Assembly: GCF_900188235.1 (NCBI RefSeq) | Contig: NZ_FZNT01000012.1 | Span: 23,357-87,356 of the forward strand | Length of the DNA: 64,000 bases | From: Lutibacter agarilyticus | GTDB lineage: Bacteria > Bacteroidota > Bacteroidia > Flavobacteriales > Flavobacteriaceae | Direction: 5' to 3' | In this document: positions 47,026-55,411 of the stretch, piece by piece | How the letters are laid out: every line of letters starts with the position of its first letter | Numbering within the stretch: the first letter of the stretch is position 1 | Notes under the pieces: model-generated | Told to the model about the DNA's origin: nothing | Database searches by the model: none | The model's input: the letters and a program-made list of their open reading frames with translations, nothing else | Program-made: the position numbers and the translations under genes

Positions 47026-49353
47026 ATGGTACAAAATGGTATAGATCGTAGGTCTTTCGTTAAAAAAATGGCAGCTGCTGCAGCAATGACCGCTGCTGCT
47101 GCAATGTTTCCTGGGATTATTTTTGCCTCTGAGCAGTTAGAAAATTTACCTAATGGAGGAGATTTAGATTGGAAAAAAGGACCTTGCCGCTTTTGTGGTG
47201 TTGGTTGTGGAATTTTAGTAGGAATTGATAAAGGAAAAGCTGTAGCTGTAAAAGGAGATCCAAATAGTGCCGTTAATAAAGGTTTACTTTGTGTAAAAGG
47301 TTATCATCAAACAATGTGTATTCAATCTAAAGATAGATTGACACATGCTTTGGTGAAAAAAAATGGAACCTACGTTCAAACTCCAATTAATGAAGCTCTA
47401 GATATTGTTGCGAATAAAATGAAGCAAACAATTGAGGCCCATGGAAAAGATGCTGTGGCCATGTATACCTCAGGTCAATCAACAATTCCTGAAGGTTATG
47501 TTGCTTCAAAATTAATGAAAGGAGCTATTGGAACCAATAATTTAGATTGCAATGCACGTTTGTGTATGGCAAGTGCTGTAACAGGTTTTTTAACAACTTT
47601 TGGAGCAGATGAGCCAATGGGGTGTTATGAAGACATTGATTATGCAGATTATTTTATAACATGGGGAAATAATATGGCAGAAATGCATCCTGTATTGTTT
47701 TCAAGAATGTTAGAACAAAAAAATAAAAGAGGTGCTAAAATTATTGACTTTGCTACCAGAACAACGCGTTCTAGTATGGCATCAGATAAATCGATATTGT
47801 TTGAACCTCAAACAGACTTAGCGGTAGCAAATGCAATATGTTACGAAATTATAAATAACGGTTGGGTAAATAAATCATTCGTAGAGAAACATTGTAATTT
47901 CAGTAAAGGGCTCACAAATATTGGTTATGGAACTGAAGATAAATTTAATTTTAATGATCAACCAGCAGGAATTAATTTTGAAGAATATAAAAAATTCTTA
48001 GAAGATTACACTCCTGAAATTGTAGCGAAATATTCTAAAGTTTCAGTAATGGACATTAAATATTTAGCAAATATATATGGTAACCCAAATAATAGAGTGG
48101 TTTCTTATTGGTGTATGGGAATGAACCAACACACACGTGGTACTTGGATGAATAATTTAGTGTATAATATTCATTTACTTACAGGGAAAATTTCTCAACC
48201 AGGAAACGGACCATTTTCATTAACTGGTCAGCCTTCAGCCTGTGGAACAGCACGTGAAGTGGGAACTTTTACACATAAGTTGCCAAAAGGGGTTGTTATG
48301 AATCCTAAAAATAGAGAACTGGCTGCAAAAATCTGGAAAGTACCGGTAGAAAATATCCCTTCAAAACCTACCTATCACGCAACTGAAATGTTTAGAGCAG
48401 TGGATCGTGGTGACATTAAATTTATATGGACACAAGTTACAAATCCGTTAGTTTCATTACCAAAAACGAGTCGTTACCGCCCAGGGATGGAGAAAGATTC
48501 TTGTTTTGTTGTGGTTTCTGATGTGTTTCCAACACCAACTTCAGATGTAGCCGATGTTATTTTACCAGCAAGCTGGCATATAGAGAAAAGTGGTTTGTAT
48601 GGTAATTCAGAAAGAAGAACTCAGCATTGGAATAAAATGGTTGATGGGCCAGGAGAAACTATGGATGATGCTTGGATGACTATTGAAGTTGCCAAACGTA
48701 TGGGATATGGAGAGTTATTTCCATATTCAAAAGAAAATCATGTGGATGAAATTTATAATGAATATAGACAGTTTCACGAAGGAGAAAAACACGGAATGGC
48801 TCCTTTGGAAGTGTTGAAAAAAGAATCAGGTGTTATTTGGCCGTATGTAAATGGGAAATCTACTCAGTGGAGATTTAATGCAAAATACGATCCTGCGTGT
48901 GATAATGGTGAAGATTTTCATTTTTATGGAAAACCAGATGGAAGAGCAGTTATTTGGCAACGCCCTTTTGAACCAGCAGCAGAATCTCCAGATGAAGAAT
49001 ATGCCTTTTGGTTAAATACGGGCCGTGTTATTGAACATTGGCATACAGGGTCTATGACTAGACGAATTCCTGTGTTGCACAAAGCAATGCCTAATGCTTA
49101 TGTTGAATTACATCCTGAAGATGCTATAAAATTGGGGATTAATAATAGGGACATGGTTAAAGTAACTTCAAGAAGAGGTTCTTGTACATTGCCAGCATCT
49201 ATAAATGAAAGAGGTTTACCAACAAAAGGTCAGGTATTTGTGCCCTTTTTTGATGAAGATTTATTAATTAATGATGTAACTCTTGATGCTTTTTGTCCGA
49301 TATCAAAAGAACCAGACTATAAAAAATGTGCGGTTAAAATTGAAAAAGTCTAA
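47026..49353 (+). CDS. napA: Periplasmic nitrate reductase catalytic subunit
   Basis: Molybdopterin enzyme reducing nitrate to nitrite in the periplasm. The ATG at 47026 is chosen over an upstream TTG because it puts the Tat motif (DRRSFVKK, twin Arg at 8-9) at the expected place, followed by an Ala-rich hydrophobic core. The [4Fe-4S] site CRFCGVGCG about 56-64 with a distant Cys in GLLCVKGYH is intact. The molybdenum ligand is C180 in NARLCMASAV. It has the NapA-type bis-MGD signatures and WHTGSMTRR near the C-terminus. At 775 aa it resembles the monomeric and small NapA forms. Electrons probably come from the NapB-like protein encoded next. Confidence 0.93.
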   Translation: MVQNGIDRRSFVKKMAAAAAMTAAAAMFPGIIFASEQLENLPNGGDLDWKKGPCRFCGVGCGILVGIDKGKAVAVKGDPNSAVNKGLLCVKGYHQTMCIQSKDRLTHALVKKNGTYVQTPINEALDIVANKMKQTIEAHGKDAVAMYTSGQSTIPEGYVASKLMKGAIGTNNLDCNARLCMASAVTGFLTTFGADEPMGCYEDIDYADYFITWGNNMAEMHPVLFSRMLEQKNKRGAKIIDFATRTTRSSMASDKSILFEPQTDLAVANAICYEIINNGWVNKSFVEKHCNFSKGLTNIGYGTEDKFNFNDQPAGINFEEYKKFLEDYTPEIVAKYSKVSVMDIKYLANIYGNPNNRVVSYWCMGMNQHTRGTWMNNLVYNIHLLTGKISQPGNGPFSLTGQPSACGTAREVGTFTHKLPKGVVMNPKNRELAAKIWKVPVENIPSKPTYHATEMFRAVDRGDIKFIWTQVTNPLVSLPKTSRYRPGMEKDSCFVVVSDVFPTPTSDVADVILPASWHIEKSGLYGNSERRTQHWNKMVDGPGETMDDAWMTIEVAKRMGYGELFPYSKENHVDEIYNEYRQFHEGEKHGMAPLEVLKKESGVIWPYVNGKSTQWRFNAKYDPACDNGEDFHFYGKPDGRAVIWQRPFEPAAESPDEEYAFWLNTGRVIEHWHTGSMTRRIPVLHKAMPNAYVELHPEDAIKLGINNRDMVKVTSRRGSCTLPASINERGLPTKGQVFVPFFDEDLLINDVTLDAFCPISKEPDYKKCAVKIEKV

Positions 49354-49381
49354 TAAAGCAATTCTTTAATTATGAAACGAG

Positions 49382-49431
49382 CATGCTAAAAAGTTTGTCA
49401 CTCAACAAAATGACAAATAGCGAACAGCATG
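49382..49431 (+). other. Nested hairpin in the napA-napB spacer
   Basis: Outer arms CATGCT/AGCATG (49382-49387 and 49426-49431) flank inner arms TTTGTCA/TGACAAA (49394-49400 and 49411-49417). No T-run follows, so it is more likely an mRNA processing or stability element than a terminator. Confidence 0.45.
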
Positions 49432-49459
49432 TGACCGTTAAAAAAAATAATTTAGACAC

Positions 49460-50137
49460 ATGAAACGATTATATTTTATAGGAATTTTCGCTTTGCTTTT
49501 AATAGCTACCATTTTTACATGGTCTAAAAGTTATTATGCAGAACAAGAAGAAGCATACGTAATACTACCAACAGAAAGTGGATCAACTTTTATTCCGTCA
49601 GAAAAAGGAGTGTTTGAACGGTCAAAATTTGCCAATGATTATGAGGCAATGGATGCTCATTTTAAAGGAGGTAGAAGTTTAGATACCTATTACAATAATA
49701 GAGCATTTCACGGAGCTCCTCCAAGTATTCCACATCCAGTGGTGAATGATTTCAAAGTTGGAGATAAAAGCTGTTTAAAATGTCATGAAAATGGTGGTTA
49801 TGTTAAAAAATACAACGCATATACGCCAGTTGTACCACATCCAGAAAAAGTAAATTGTCGACAATGTCACGTGGTAGAAAATACAAACGGGTTATTTAAA
49901 CCTGTAAAATCAGGTAGTTTTCCAAAACCAGCAATTGGTAATGCAGCATTTGAAGGTGGTCCTCCAATTATTCCTCATCAAATACAAATGCACGAGAATT
50001 GTTTAGCCTGTCATGCTGGACCTTCAGCTCCTGTTGAAATTAGAGTTACGCATCCAGAACGATCAAATTGTAGGCAATGTCACGTTTTGAACAATCAAGA
50101 AATGACCGATATAGGTAATTTTATAAGAAAAAAATGA
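49460..50137 (+). CDS. napB: NapB-like tetrahaem cytochrome c (two NapB repeats)
   Basis: Periplasmic electron carrier to NapA, 225 aa, with an N-terminal hydrophobic segment (signal or anchor, about 3-19). Four CxxCH haem sites are at 105-109, 133-137, 181-185 and 204-208. Each pair is preceded by the NapB motif PP-x-IPH (H92 and H173), and the second haem of each pair by PHP/THP (H127 and H198), giving bis-His ligands by analogy with E. coli NapB. Normal NapB has one such unit with two haems; here the unit occurs twice. The gene overlaps the next one by 4 bases. Confidence 0.8.
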   Translation: MKRLYFIGIFALLLIATIFTWSKSYYAEQEEAYVILPTESGSTFIPSEKGVFERSKFANDYEAMDAHFKGGRSLDTYYNNRAFHGAPPSIPHPVVNDFKVGDKSCLKCHENGGYVKKYNAYTPVVPHPEKVNCRQCHVVENTNGLFKPVKSGSFPKPAIGNAAFEGGPPIIPHQIQMHENCLACHAGPSAPVEIRVTHPERSNCRQCHVLNNQEMTDIGNFIRKK

Positions 50138-50766
50138 AGCAGATGACAACAAAATTAATACTAAGATTAATGGCTATATGCTTATTTGTAGTGTCTTGTA
50201 AACATGAAGAAAAGCATAAATATCATACTGTTGTAGATAAAATTGTAGCTGAAACTATTGAATCTGAAAATACGACTTTAACTTCTGAAATATATAATGA
50301 AGGTATTAAAACAGTGACGGTTAATGAAGATGGTTATGATTTTTTAATTCCAGAAAGGAAAAGTCAGATAGCATCCTATAATTGTACTGAATGCCATACG
50401 GAGCCAATTGAAAATTTAAAACAACATCAGTTGGATGAAAAGGCGGCGCATTGGAATATTAAACTAGTACATGCAAGTGCCGAAACAATGAACTGTGCAA
50501 CTTGTCATACTTCAAGCGATATGGATAATTTGCATAGTTTAACAAATAGTACCATCGATTTTAATTACAGTTATAAAGTATGTAGTCAATGTCATCAACA
50601 AGAATTTAAAGACTGGAAAGGTGGCGCACATGGAAAACAATTGGGAGGATGGGCACCACCACGATTGTCTAAAACTTGTGTAAATTGTCACAATCCTCAC
50701 CAACCAGCTTTTGAAAAAAGATGGCCAGTTCGTTTTAATACCCAAAAAGTTAAAGAACGTAAATAA
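50134..50766 (+). CDS. Tetrahaem cytochrome c lipoprotein of the nap operon
   Basis: Exported lipoprotein of 210 aa (lipobox FVVSC, Cys about residue 22). Four CxxCH motifs begin at C84, C121, C150 and C182, and several unpaired His residues (such as HQLDEKAAHW, HASAE) could be distal ligands. It is not recognisably NapC or NapB; the pattern resembles small NrfH/cytochrome c-552-type carriers only in haem count. Encoded between the NapB-like protein and an NrfC-like ferredoxin, it probably relays electrons from the quinol-oxidising NrfCD-like module to NapB/NapA. Its start overlaps the preceding stop by 4 bases. Confidence 0.75.
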   Translation: MKQMTTKLILRLMAICLFVVSCKHEEKHKYHTVVDKIVAETIESENTTLTSEIYNEGIKTVTVNEDGYDFLIPERKSQIASYNCTECHTEPIENLKQHQLDEKAAHWNIKLVHASAETMNCATCHTSSDMDNLHSLTNSTIDFNYSYKVCSQCHQQEFKDWKGGAHGKQLGGWAPPRLSKTCVNCHNPHQPAFEKRWPVRFNTQKVKERK

Positions 50767-50774
50767 GATAAACA

Positions 50775-51827
50775 ATGAGCAACGAAAATAAAAAATGGTT
50801 TTCATTAAACTTAAATAGATCTAAAAAAACAGATTCTTGCGGTTGTGGAAATAACTCAGGTTCATGTAGCGATCAAAAGGAAAAAGATGGATACGACCAA
50901 ATTATGGATGTGCCCATGGATAGAAGAGCTGCATTTAAAAAAATAACTGCAGGTTTTTTAATTGGAGCCGGAGCTGTGAATTCTTCTTGTAGTGTAATTT
51001 CGGGTGATGAAAGTAAAGAAAAGGCAAACATTGAGTGGGAAGAATACTTTAAAGGGAATTATAAATTAATGACCAATGAAGAAAAAGATAAAACTGTAGA
51101 TAGACTTACACGTTCTTACGAATTACGCACGGGTAAAAATTTAAGTATGTCTTCTAAAGATGCTGAAGAAGATGTGTTGTTTGGGTATGCTTTTAATATT
51201 TCGAAGTGTCAAGGTTATATGGATTGTGTGAATGCATGTGTGGAAGAAAACAATCAAGATAGAGCTACTGAAATGCAATACATTCGTATTCACGAAATGG
51301 ATGAGGGAAAAGGATTCAATTTTGAAGAGTCTGATGATAATTATTACCACGAAGTTCCTGCAGATGGTCATTTTTATATGGGAACACAGTGTTTTCATTG
51401 CGATAACCCTCCTTGTGTTGAAGTTTGTCCAGTTCAAGCGACTTGGAAAGAGAAAGATGGTATTGTAGTAATAGATTACGATTGGTGTATTGGTTGCCGT
51501 TATTGTATGGCTGCTTGTCCTTATGATGGTAGACGTTTTAATTGGAAAACTCCAGAAGTCCCAGAGAAAGAAGTGAATAAAAAACAACATTATTTAGGAA
51601 ATAGGTTGCGGAAAAAAGGAGTTATGGAAAAATGTACGTTCTGTATTCAACGTTCTCGTGAAGGTCAAAATCCTGCTTGTGTTGAGGCTTGTCCAACAGG
51701 ATCCAGAACTTTTGGTAATTTATTAGATCCTAAAAGTAATATTAGATGGATTTTAGATAATAAAAAAGTATTTAGATTGAAAGAAGATTTAGGTACAGAA
51801 CCTAAGTTTTGGTATTATATGGATTAA
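50775..51827 (+). CDS. NrfC/DmsB-type four-cluster ferredoxin subunit, Tat-like N-terminus
   Basis: Iron-sulfur protein of 350 aa. After a Cys-rich N-terminal tail (SCGCGNNSGSC) comes a Tat-like signal (MDRRAAFKK then a hydrophobic stretch). The ferredoxin body has four cysteine groups: CQGYMDCVNACVEEN from C145, CFHCDNPPCVEVCP, CIGCRYCMAACPYD, and CTFCIQRSREGQNPACVEACP, the set expected for four [4Fe-4S] clusters as in NrfC, DmsB and PsrB. Its partner is the NrfD-like membrane protein encoded at 51980. Together they would oxidise quinol and pass electrons to the multihaem proteins. Confidence 0.88.
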   Translation: MSNENKKWFSLNLNRSKKTDSCGCGNNSGSCSDQKEKDGYDQIMDVPMDRRAAFKKITAGFLIGAGAVNSSCSVISGDESKEKANIEWEEYFKGNYKLMTNEEKDKTVDRLTRSYELRTGKNLSMSSKDAEEDVLFGYAFNISKCQGYMDCVNACVEENNQDRATEMQYIRIHEMDEGKGFNFEESDDNYYHEVPADGHFYMGTQCFHCDNPPCVEVCPVQATWKEKDGIVVIDYDWCIGCRYCMAACPYDGRRFNWKTPEVPEKEVNKKQHYLGNRLRKKGVMEKCTFCIQRSREGQNPACVEACPTGSRTFGNLLDPKSNIRWILDNKKVFRLKEDLGTEPKFWYYMD

Positions 51828-51867
51828 AAAGAAACAAACTAATTTAATTGATTTTAGTTAAATAAGT

Positions 51868-51963
51868 GCGTTAGGGATTGAGCGACCTGTTTGAGCTCTT
51901 TTTATTGATAAATAAAAAAGCGAGTAGCAAAAGCCCGACCTTTTAAGAATTAAAAGGAAACGC
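51868..51963. repeat. Structured intergenic element (interspersed hairpin repeat type)
   Basis: Outer arms GCGTT (51868-51872) and AACGC (51959-51963) enclose two inner hairpins: CTTTTTATT/AATAAAAAAG near 51898-51920, and CCTTTTAA/TTAAAAGG at 51939-51957. The composite (GTTAGGGATTGAG start, AAGCCCGACC middle, AACGCCC end) looks like a short hairpin element I remember as dispersed in Flavobacteriaceae genomes. It separates the ferredoxin and NrfD genes of one operon. Only one copy is in this window. Confidence 0.5.
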
Positions 51964-51979
51964 CCAAATAAAAATAAAA

Positions 51980-53200
51980 ATGAAGACATTAAAAGTTTTT
52001 AGAAGTTTAGTTAAAGATGCCATGTTAGAGGTAACTCACGGTAACAGGGCATATCATATTTGGATGGCAGTTTTATCTTTTATAATGCTATTTGGAATGT
52101 ACAATTATAGCATTCAATTAGATGAAGGTTTGAGTGCTACTGGTATGACAGACCGTGTAAGTTGGGGATTGTATATTTCTAATTTCACCTTTTTAGTTGG
52201 GGTTGCAGCAGCAGCTGTAATGCTAGTGTTACCTGCTTATGTATTGAAAAATGTAGATTTTAAACAGGCTGTTTTAATAGGTGAAGGTTTAGCTGTTGCA
52301 GCATTACTTATGTGTTTAGCGTTTGTTGTAGCTGATATGGGAGGCCCTGCTCGTTTATGGCATATGATACCAGGAATTGGAGTATTTAATTTTCCAAACT
52401 CTATGTTAGCTTGGGATGTTATTGTGTTAAACGGGTATTTATTTATAAATATTACTATACCATTGTATATTTTAATGATGCGTTACCAAGGTAAAACACC
52501 AAACCCAAAAGTTTACATTCCAGGAGTGTTTTTATCTGTTTTTTGGGCCGTAGGAATTCATATGGTTACAGCATTTTTATATCAAGGTTTACAAGCACGT
52601 CCGTTTTGGAATAATGCATTGTTGGGACCTCGATTTTTAGCTTCAGCTTTTGCTGCAGGTCCGGCATTAATAATTATTGTTTTAGCTATTATTAGAAAAT
52701 TCACATCGTTTAAAGTGCCCGATACTACTATTAAAAAAATTAGTATGATTGTTACTGTGGCAGCACAAATTAATTTAATCATGTTAATTTCTGAATTGTT
52801 TAAAGAATTTTATGCACCAACGCATCATAGTATAAGTGCCGTATATTTATTCTTTGGTTTGAATGGAAAAACAGCATTGTTACCTTGGATTTGGACCTCT
52901 ATAAGTTTGAATGTGATTGCTACAATTGCCTTAACATTTCATAAAATAAGAAACAATTTGAAAATTCTATATGTTTTATGTGGAATGCTATTTGTTGCTA
53001 TTTGGATTGAAAAAGGTTTTGGATTGATAGTTCCAGGTTTTATTCCTGGTCCTTGGGGGAAAATAGCAGAATACACACCTACATTTGTTGAAATTTCTGT
53101 GACTTTAGGAATTTGGGCAATGGGCGCATTTATATTTACCATTTTAGCTAAAACAGGAATCGCTGTTGAATTAGGTCAGAGAGTTTATAAAAAGAAATAA
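51980..53200 (+). CDS. NrfD/PsrC-type membrane quinol dehydrogenase subunit
   Basis: Integral membrane protein of 406 aa with about ten hydrophobic helices and no cleaved signal; it belongs to the NrfD/polysulfide-reductase family. Typical blocks are GLYISNFTFLVGVAAAAVMLVLPAY, ADMGGPARLWHMIPGIGVFNFPNSMLAWDVIVLNGYL (the conserved D and GR region near the quinol pocket) and FSVFWAVGIHMVTAFLYQGL. It would oxidise menaquinol and hand electrons to the ferredoxin subunit encoded upstream, replacing NapC as quinol oxidase of this Nap system. An interspersed-type hairpin element separates the two genes. Confidence 0.88.
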   Translation: MKTLKVFRSLVKDAMLEVTHGNRAYHIWMAVLSFIMLFGMYNYSIQLDEGLSATGMTDRVSWGLYISNFTFLVGVAAAAVMLVLPAYVLKNVDFKQAVLIGEGLAVAALLMCLAFVVADMGGPARLWHMIPGIGVFNFPNSMLAWDVIVLNGYLFINITIPLYILMMRYQGKTPNPKVYIPGVFLSVFWAVGIHMVTAFLYQGLQARPFWNNALLGPRFLASAFAAGPALIIIVLAIIRKFTSFKVPDTTIKKISMIVTVAAQINLIMLISELFKEFYAPTHHSISAVYLFFGLNGKTALLPWIWTSISLNVIATIALTFHKIRNNLKILYVLCGMLFVAIWIEKGFGLIVPGFIPGPWGKIAEYTPTFVEISVTLGIWAMGAFIFTILAKTGIAVELGQRVYKKK

Positions 53201-53222
53201 TAAAAGTAAAACCAAACTTTTG

Positions 53223-53259
53223 AAAGCTGTTCTTCATTTTTGAGAGCAGCTTTTTTTTT
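53223..53259 (+). terminator. Terminator of the nap operon
   Basis: AAAGCTGTTCT (53223-53233) pairs with AGAGCAGCTTT (53243-53253) with one G-U pair, followed by T6 and more. Confidence 0.85.
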
Positions 53260-53270
53260 GGCTAAACCTT

Positions 53271-53350
53271 CGTCATTCTGAATTTATTTCAGAATCTCAT
53301 CATACTGATAACTAATCATTATGAGAACCTGAAATAAATTCAGGTTGACG
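53271..53350. repeat. 80-bp inverted repeat (REP/MITE-like element)
   Basis: The 30-base left arm (53271-53300, starting CGTCATTCTGAATTTATTTC) is complementary to the right arm (53321-53350) at about 26 of 30 positions, around a 20-base loop. The CTGAAATAAATTCAG core recurs in the hairpin at 6209-6284. It carries no coding frame. It resembles small palindromic repeats common in Flavobacteriaceae intergenic DNA (from memory). Confidence 0.65.
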
Positions 53351-53379
53351 ATAAATTAAACTTTTCAAACAGTCTCTTT

Positions 53380-54042
53380 TTACATTAACCCTTTGTTGCT
53401 TGAAGTTCTAAATAAATCGGAAAAATGAACGGTACGTTGAATTTTAAGTTTCGAAATGATTTTCAAAAATAACAATGCGGTAATATATGCATCACCTGAG
53501 GCTGTGTGACGATCGTGCATTGGAATGAGAAACTCTTTACACAAAACATCAAGGTTGAAGTGATTGTCTTTTTTACCGTCTAGTTTTTTATAAAGAATTC
53601 CAGTATCAATACTTTTATTTTTCAATTTTGGTAAACTCATTCTTTTTAAAGCAATGTTGATCATTTCAATATCAAAAGCGGCGTGATGCGCAACAAGAAC
53701 ACTATTTCCAACATAATTAATGAATTGTTCAATGGCTTTTTCTTCGGAAATTTTTTCAATGTTTCCTCCTTTTAAAATTCCATGTATTTCAACGGTTTCG
53801 GCATTAAATGCTTGTTGAATTAAATAGCGTTCAAAAGTGTCAGAAATATGAATTTCATTTTCAAAAATACTTATTGAACCAATTGATAAAATACGATCGG
53901 TAGTGGTGTTTAAACCAGTAGTTTCTGTATCAAAAACTACAAAACGTGTTGCTTCAATAGTTTTTGGCTGTTTTGTTTTGAATTTTTTGAGATAGTTTTT
54001 CCAAAACTCAGGATGTGTATTTTTTTTAAACCAGTTGAACAT
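53380..54042 (-). CDS. DnaQ-like 3'-5' exonuclease (DEDDh), copy 1
   Basis: Cytoplasmic exonuclease-domain protein of 220 aa. Exo I FDTETTG carries the first two acidic ligands, Exo II is VAHHAAFDIEMI, and Exo IIIepsilon HDRHTASGDA supplies the catalytic His and last Asp. The N-terminus (FNWFKKNTHPEFWKNYLKKF) is not part of the nuclease fold and is conserved in the paralogue at 58704. It is separate from its likely former partner, a cNMP-CBS-DUF294 protein, by the flippase and WYL genes. DNA polymerase III epsilon-like relatives occur beside acetate genes in other bacteria; a role in repair or RNA turnover is open. Confidence 0.85.
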   Translation of the reverse strand: MFNWFKKNTHPEFWKNYLKKFKTKQPKTIEATRFVVFDTETTGLNTTTDRILSIGSISIFENEIHISDTFERYLIQQAFNAETVEIHGILKGGNIEKISEEKAIEQFINYVGNSVLVAHHAAFDIEMINIALKRMSLPKLKNKSIDTGILYKKLDGKKDNHFNLDVLCKEFLIPMHDRHTASGDAYITALLFLKIISKLKIQRTVHFSDLFRTSSNKGLM

Positions 54043-54087
54043 TCTTTGTTTTTAAGTTCTTTTAAAGATATTAAACATTTCAAAAGA

Positions 54088-55349
54088 TTACTTCAAAAAA
54101 AGAAACTTTAATTGTTTTCTACTTTTAGAATCTATCAAAATAAATGCAATATTAGTTATAAAATGACTTGTTAAAACCGCAATAACGGCTCCCATAATTT
54201 CATAAGTAGGTATTAGAATTAATGAAAGTATAAAGTTAGAAATGCATCCTAAAATAAACCGATACACATTTTTTTCAATATGATTGGTTAAGATGAGGTG
54301 TTTTTCAAAAATCATTCCTATAAAAATAAAAAGTGGCGCCAACTAAATAGTTTTAATTCGTTATTAATTTTTAAAAAACTTTTATCAAAAAACTGGGTTA
54401 AAATTGTAAGGCTAAACAGATTGTAGAAAACAGCGATAAAAACACCTAAAGCAAGCATATAAATAATGAGTACACTTATTTTTTTGTAATATACTCTAAG
54501 ATTTTTAGTGTACGATTCTGCCAAAGAAGGGAACAAGGCATTTATAATTGAAAAGCCAATACTCCAGGTTAAGGTTATAATTAAAAAATAGATGGTTGCG
54601 TAAAATCCGTAGAATGCATCACCGTGATAATATTTTAGAATAAAATCATCCGTAACAATATAGATAAGTATTAAAAAATTAGATAATAGTAAAGGAAAGG
54701 AATTCTTTAATAAATAGGTTGCCATAGGCTTTGAAAATACCAGCTCATTAAAATTAAAGATGTTTTTAATTTTTACAATGCTTATATAAGTGCAGCTTTG
54801 TATTAAAAAATCTAAAATAAGGAGGAATGCAAAATATTGAATTCCAAATTCATTTTTAACTCCATAATATTGAAGTATTAGAATCACTAATAAGCTTATA
54901 GTTTTGCTAATAAAAACATATTTGGTTTGTTTTATGGCTTGAAAATAATATTCGAAAACATCAAATACCCGAACAAAGTAGCTTATACAAATTAACAGGT
55001 ATAATACAAATAAATTAGTGTCTATAAAAAAATAGACGTACGTTAAAATGATCACTATGGTAAATAACCAACTAGCAGTTCTTAAGTATAAGGCAGTTGC
55101 TAATATAAATTTTGTTCGTTTTGGATAAAAAATTAATTCACGAATGCAAATTGCAGAAAGGCCTAAAAATAAAAGAGGTGTAAAAAAGCTAATAAATGTT
55201 TCAGCAAATTTTAGTTTACCAATATTAATAATACCAAGTGAATTAAATATTTTAGGTATTATAATAATGGCAACTAATAAGCTAGTTAGTTTTTCGGCTA
55301 TAAACCATTTGGTATTTAAAAAATCTTGTTTGCTAAAGAGTTTGGCCAT
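54088..55349 (-). pseudogene. Polysaccharide-flippase-like membrane protein, frameshifted
   Basis: Predicted MATE/oligosaccharide-flippase-type protein with about 11-12 hydrophobic helices. The main frame (55349 to 54318) encodes the N-terminal 343 residues and stops at WRHFLFL; an adjacent frame (from about 54342 to 54088) supplies the last ~84 residues (PLFIFIGMIFEKHLILTNHIEKN). The junction near 54335 reads TTGGCGCC on the minus strand: one more G restores the frame and family-like sequence SWAPLFIF. Thus one base appears missing. It may be an O-antigen or exopolysaccharide flippase; no glycosyltransferases are adjacent. Confidence 0.75.
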
Positions 55350-55411
55350 ATTTTTGTTTAAGACGTAAAACTATTAAACTTTTTTTGTAATCTTGCTTGA
55401 AAACTGATTGA

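Noticed and set aside
47041..47120. Ala-rich repeat at the start of napA as a low-complexity or repeat tract
   Set aside because: It is the hydrophobic core of a Tat signal peptide following twin arginines.
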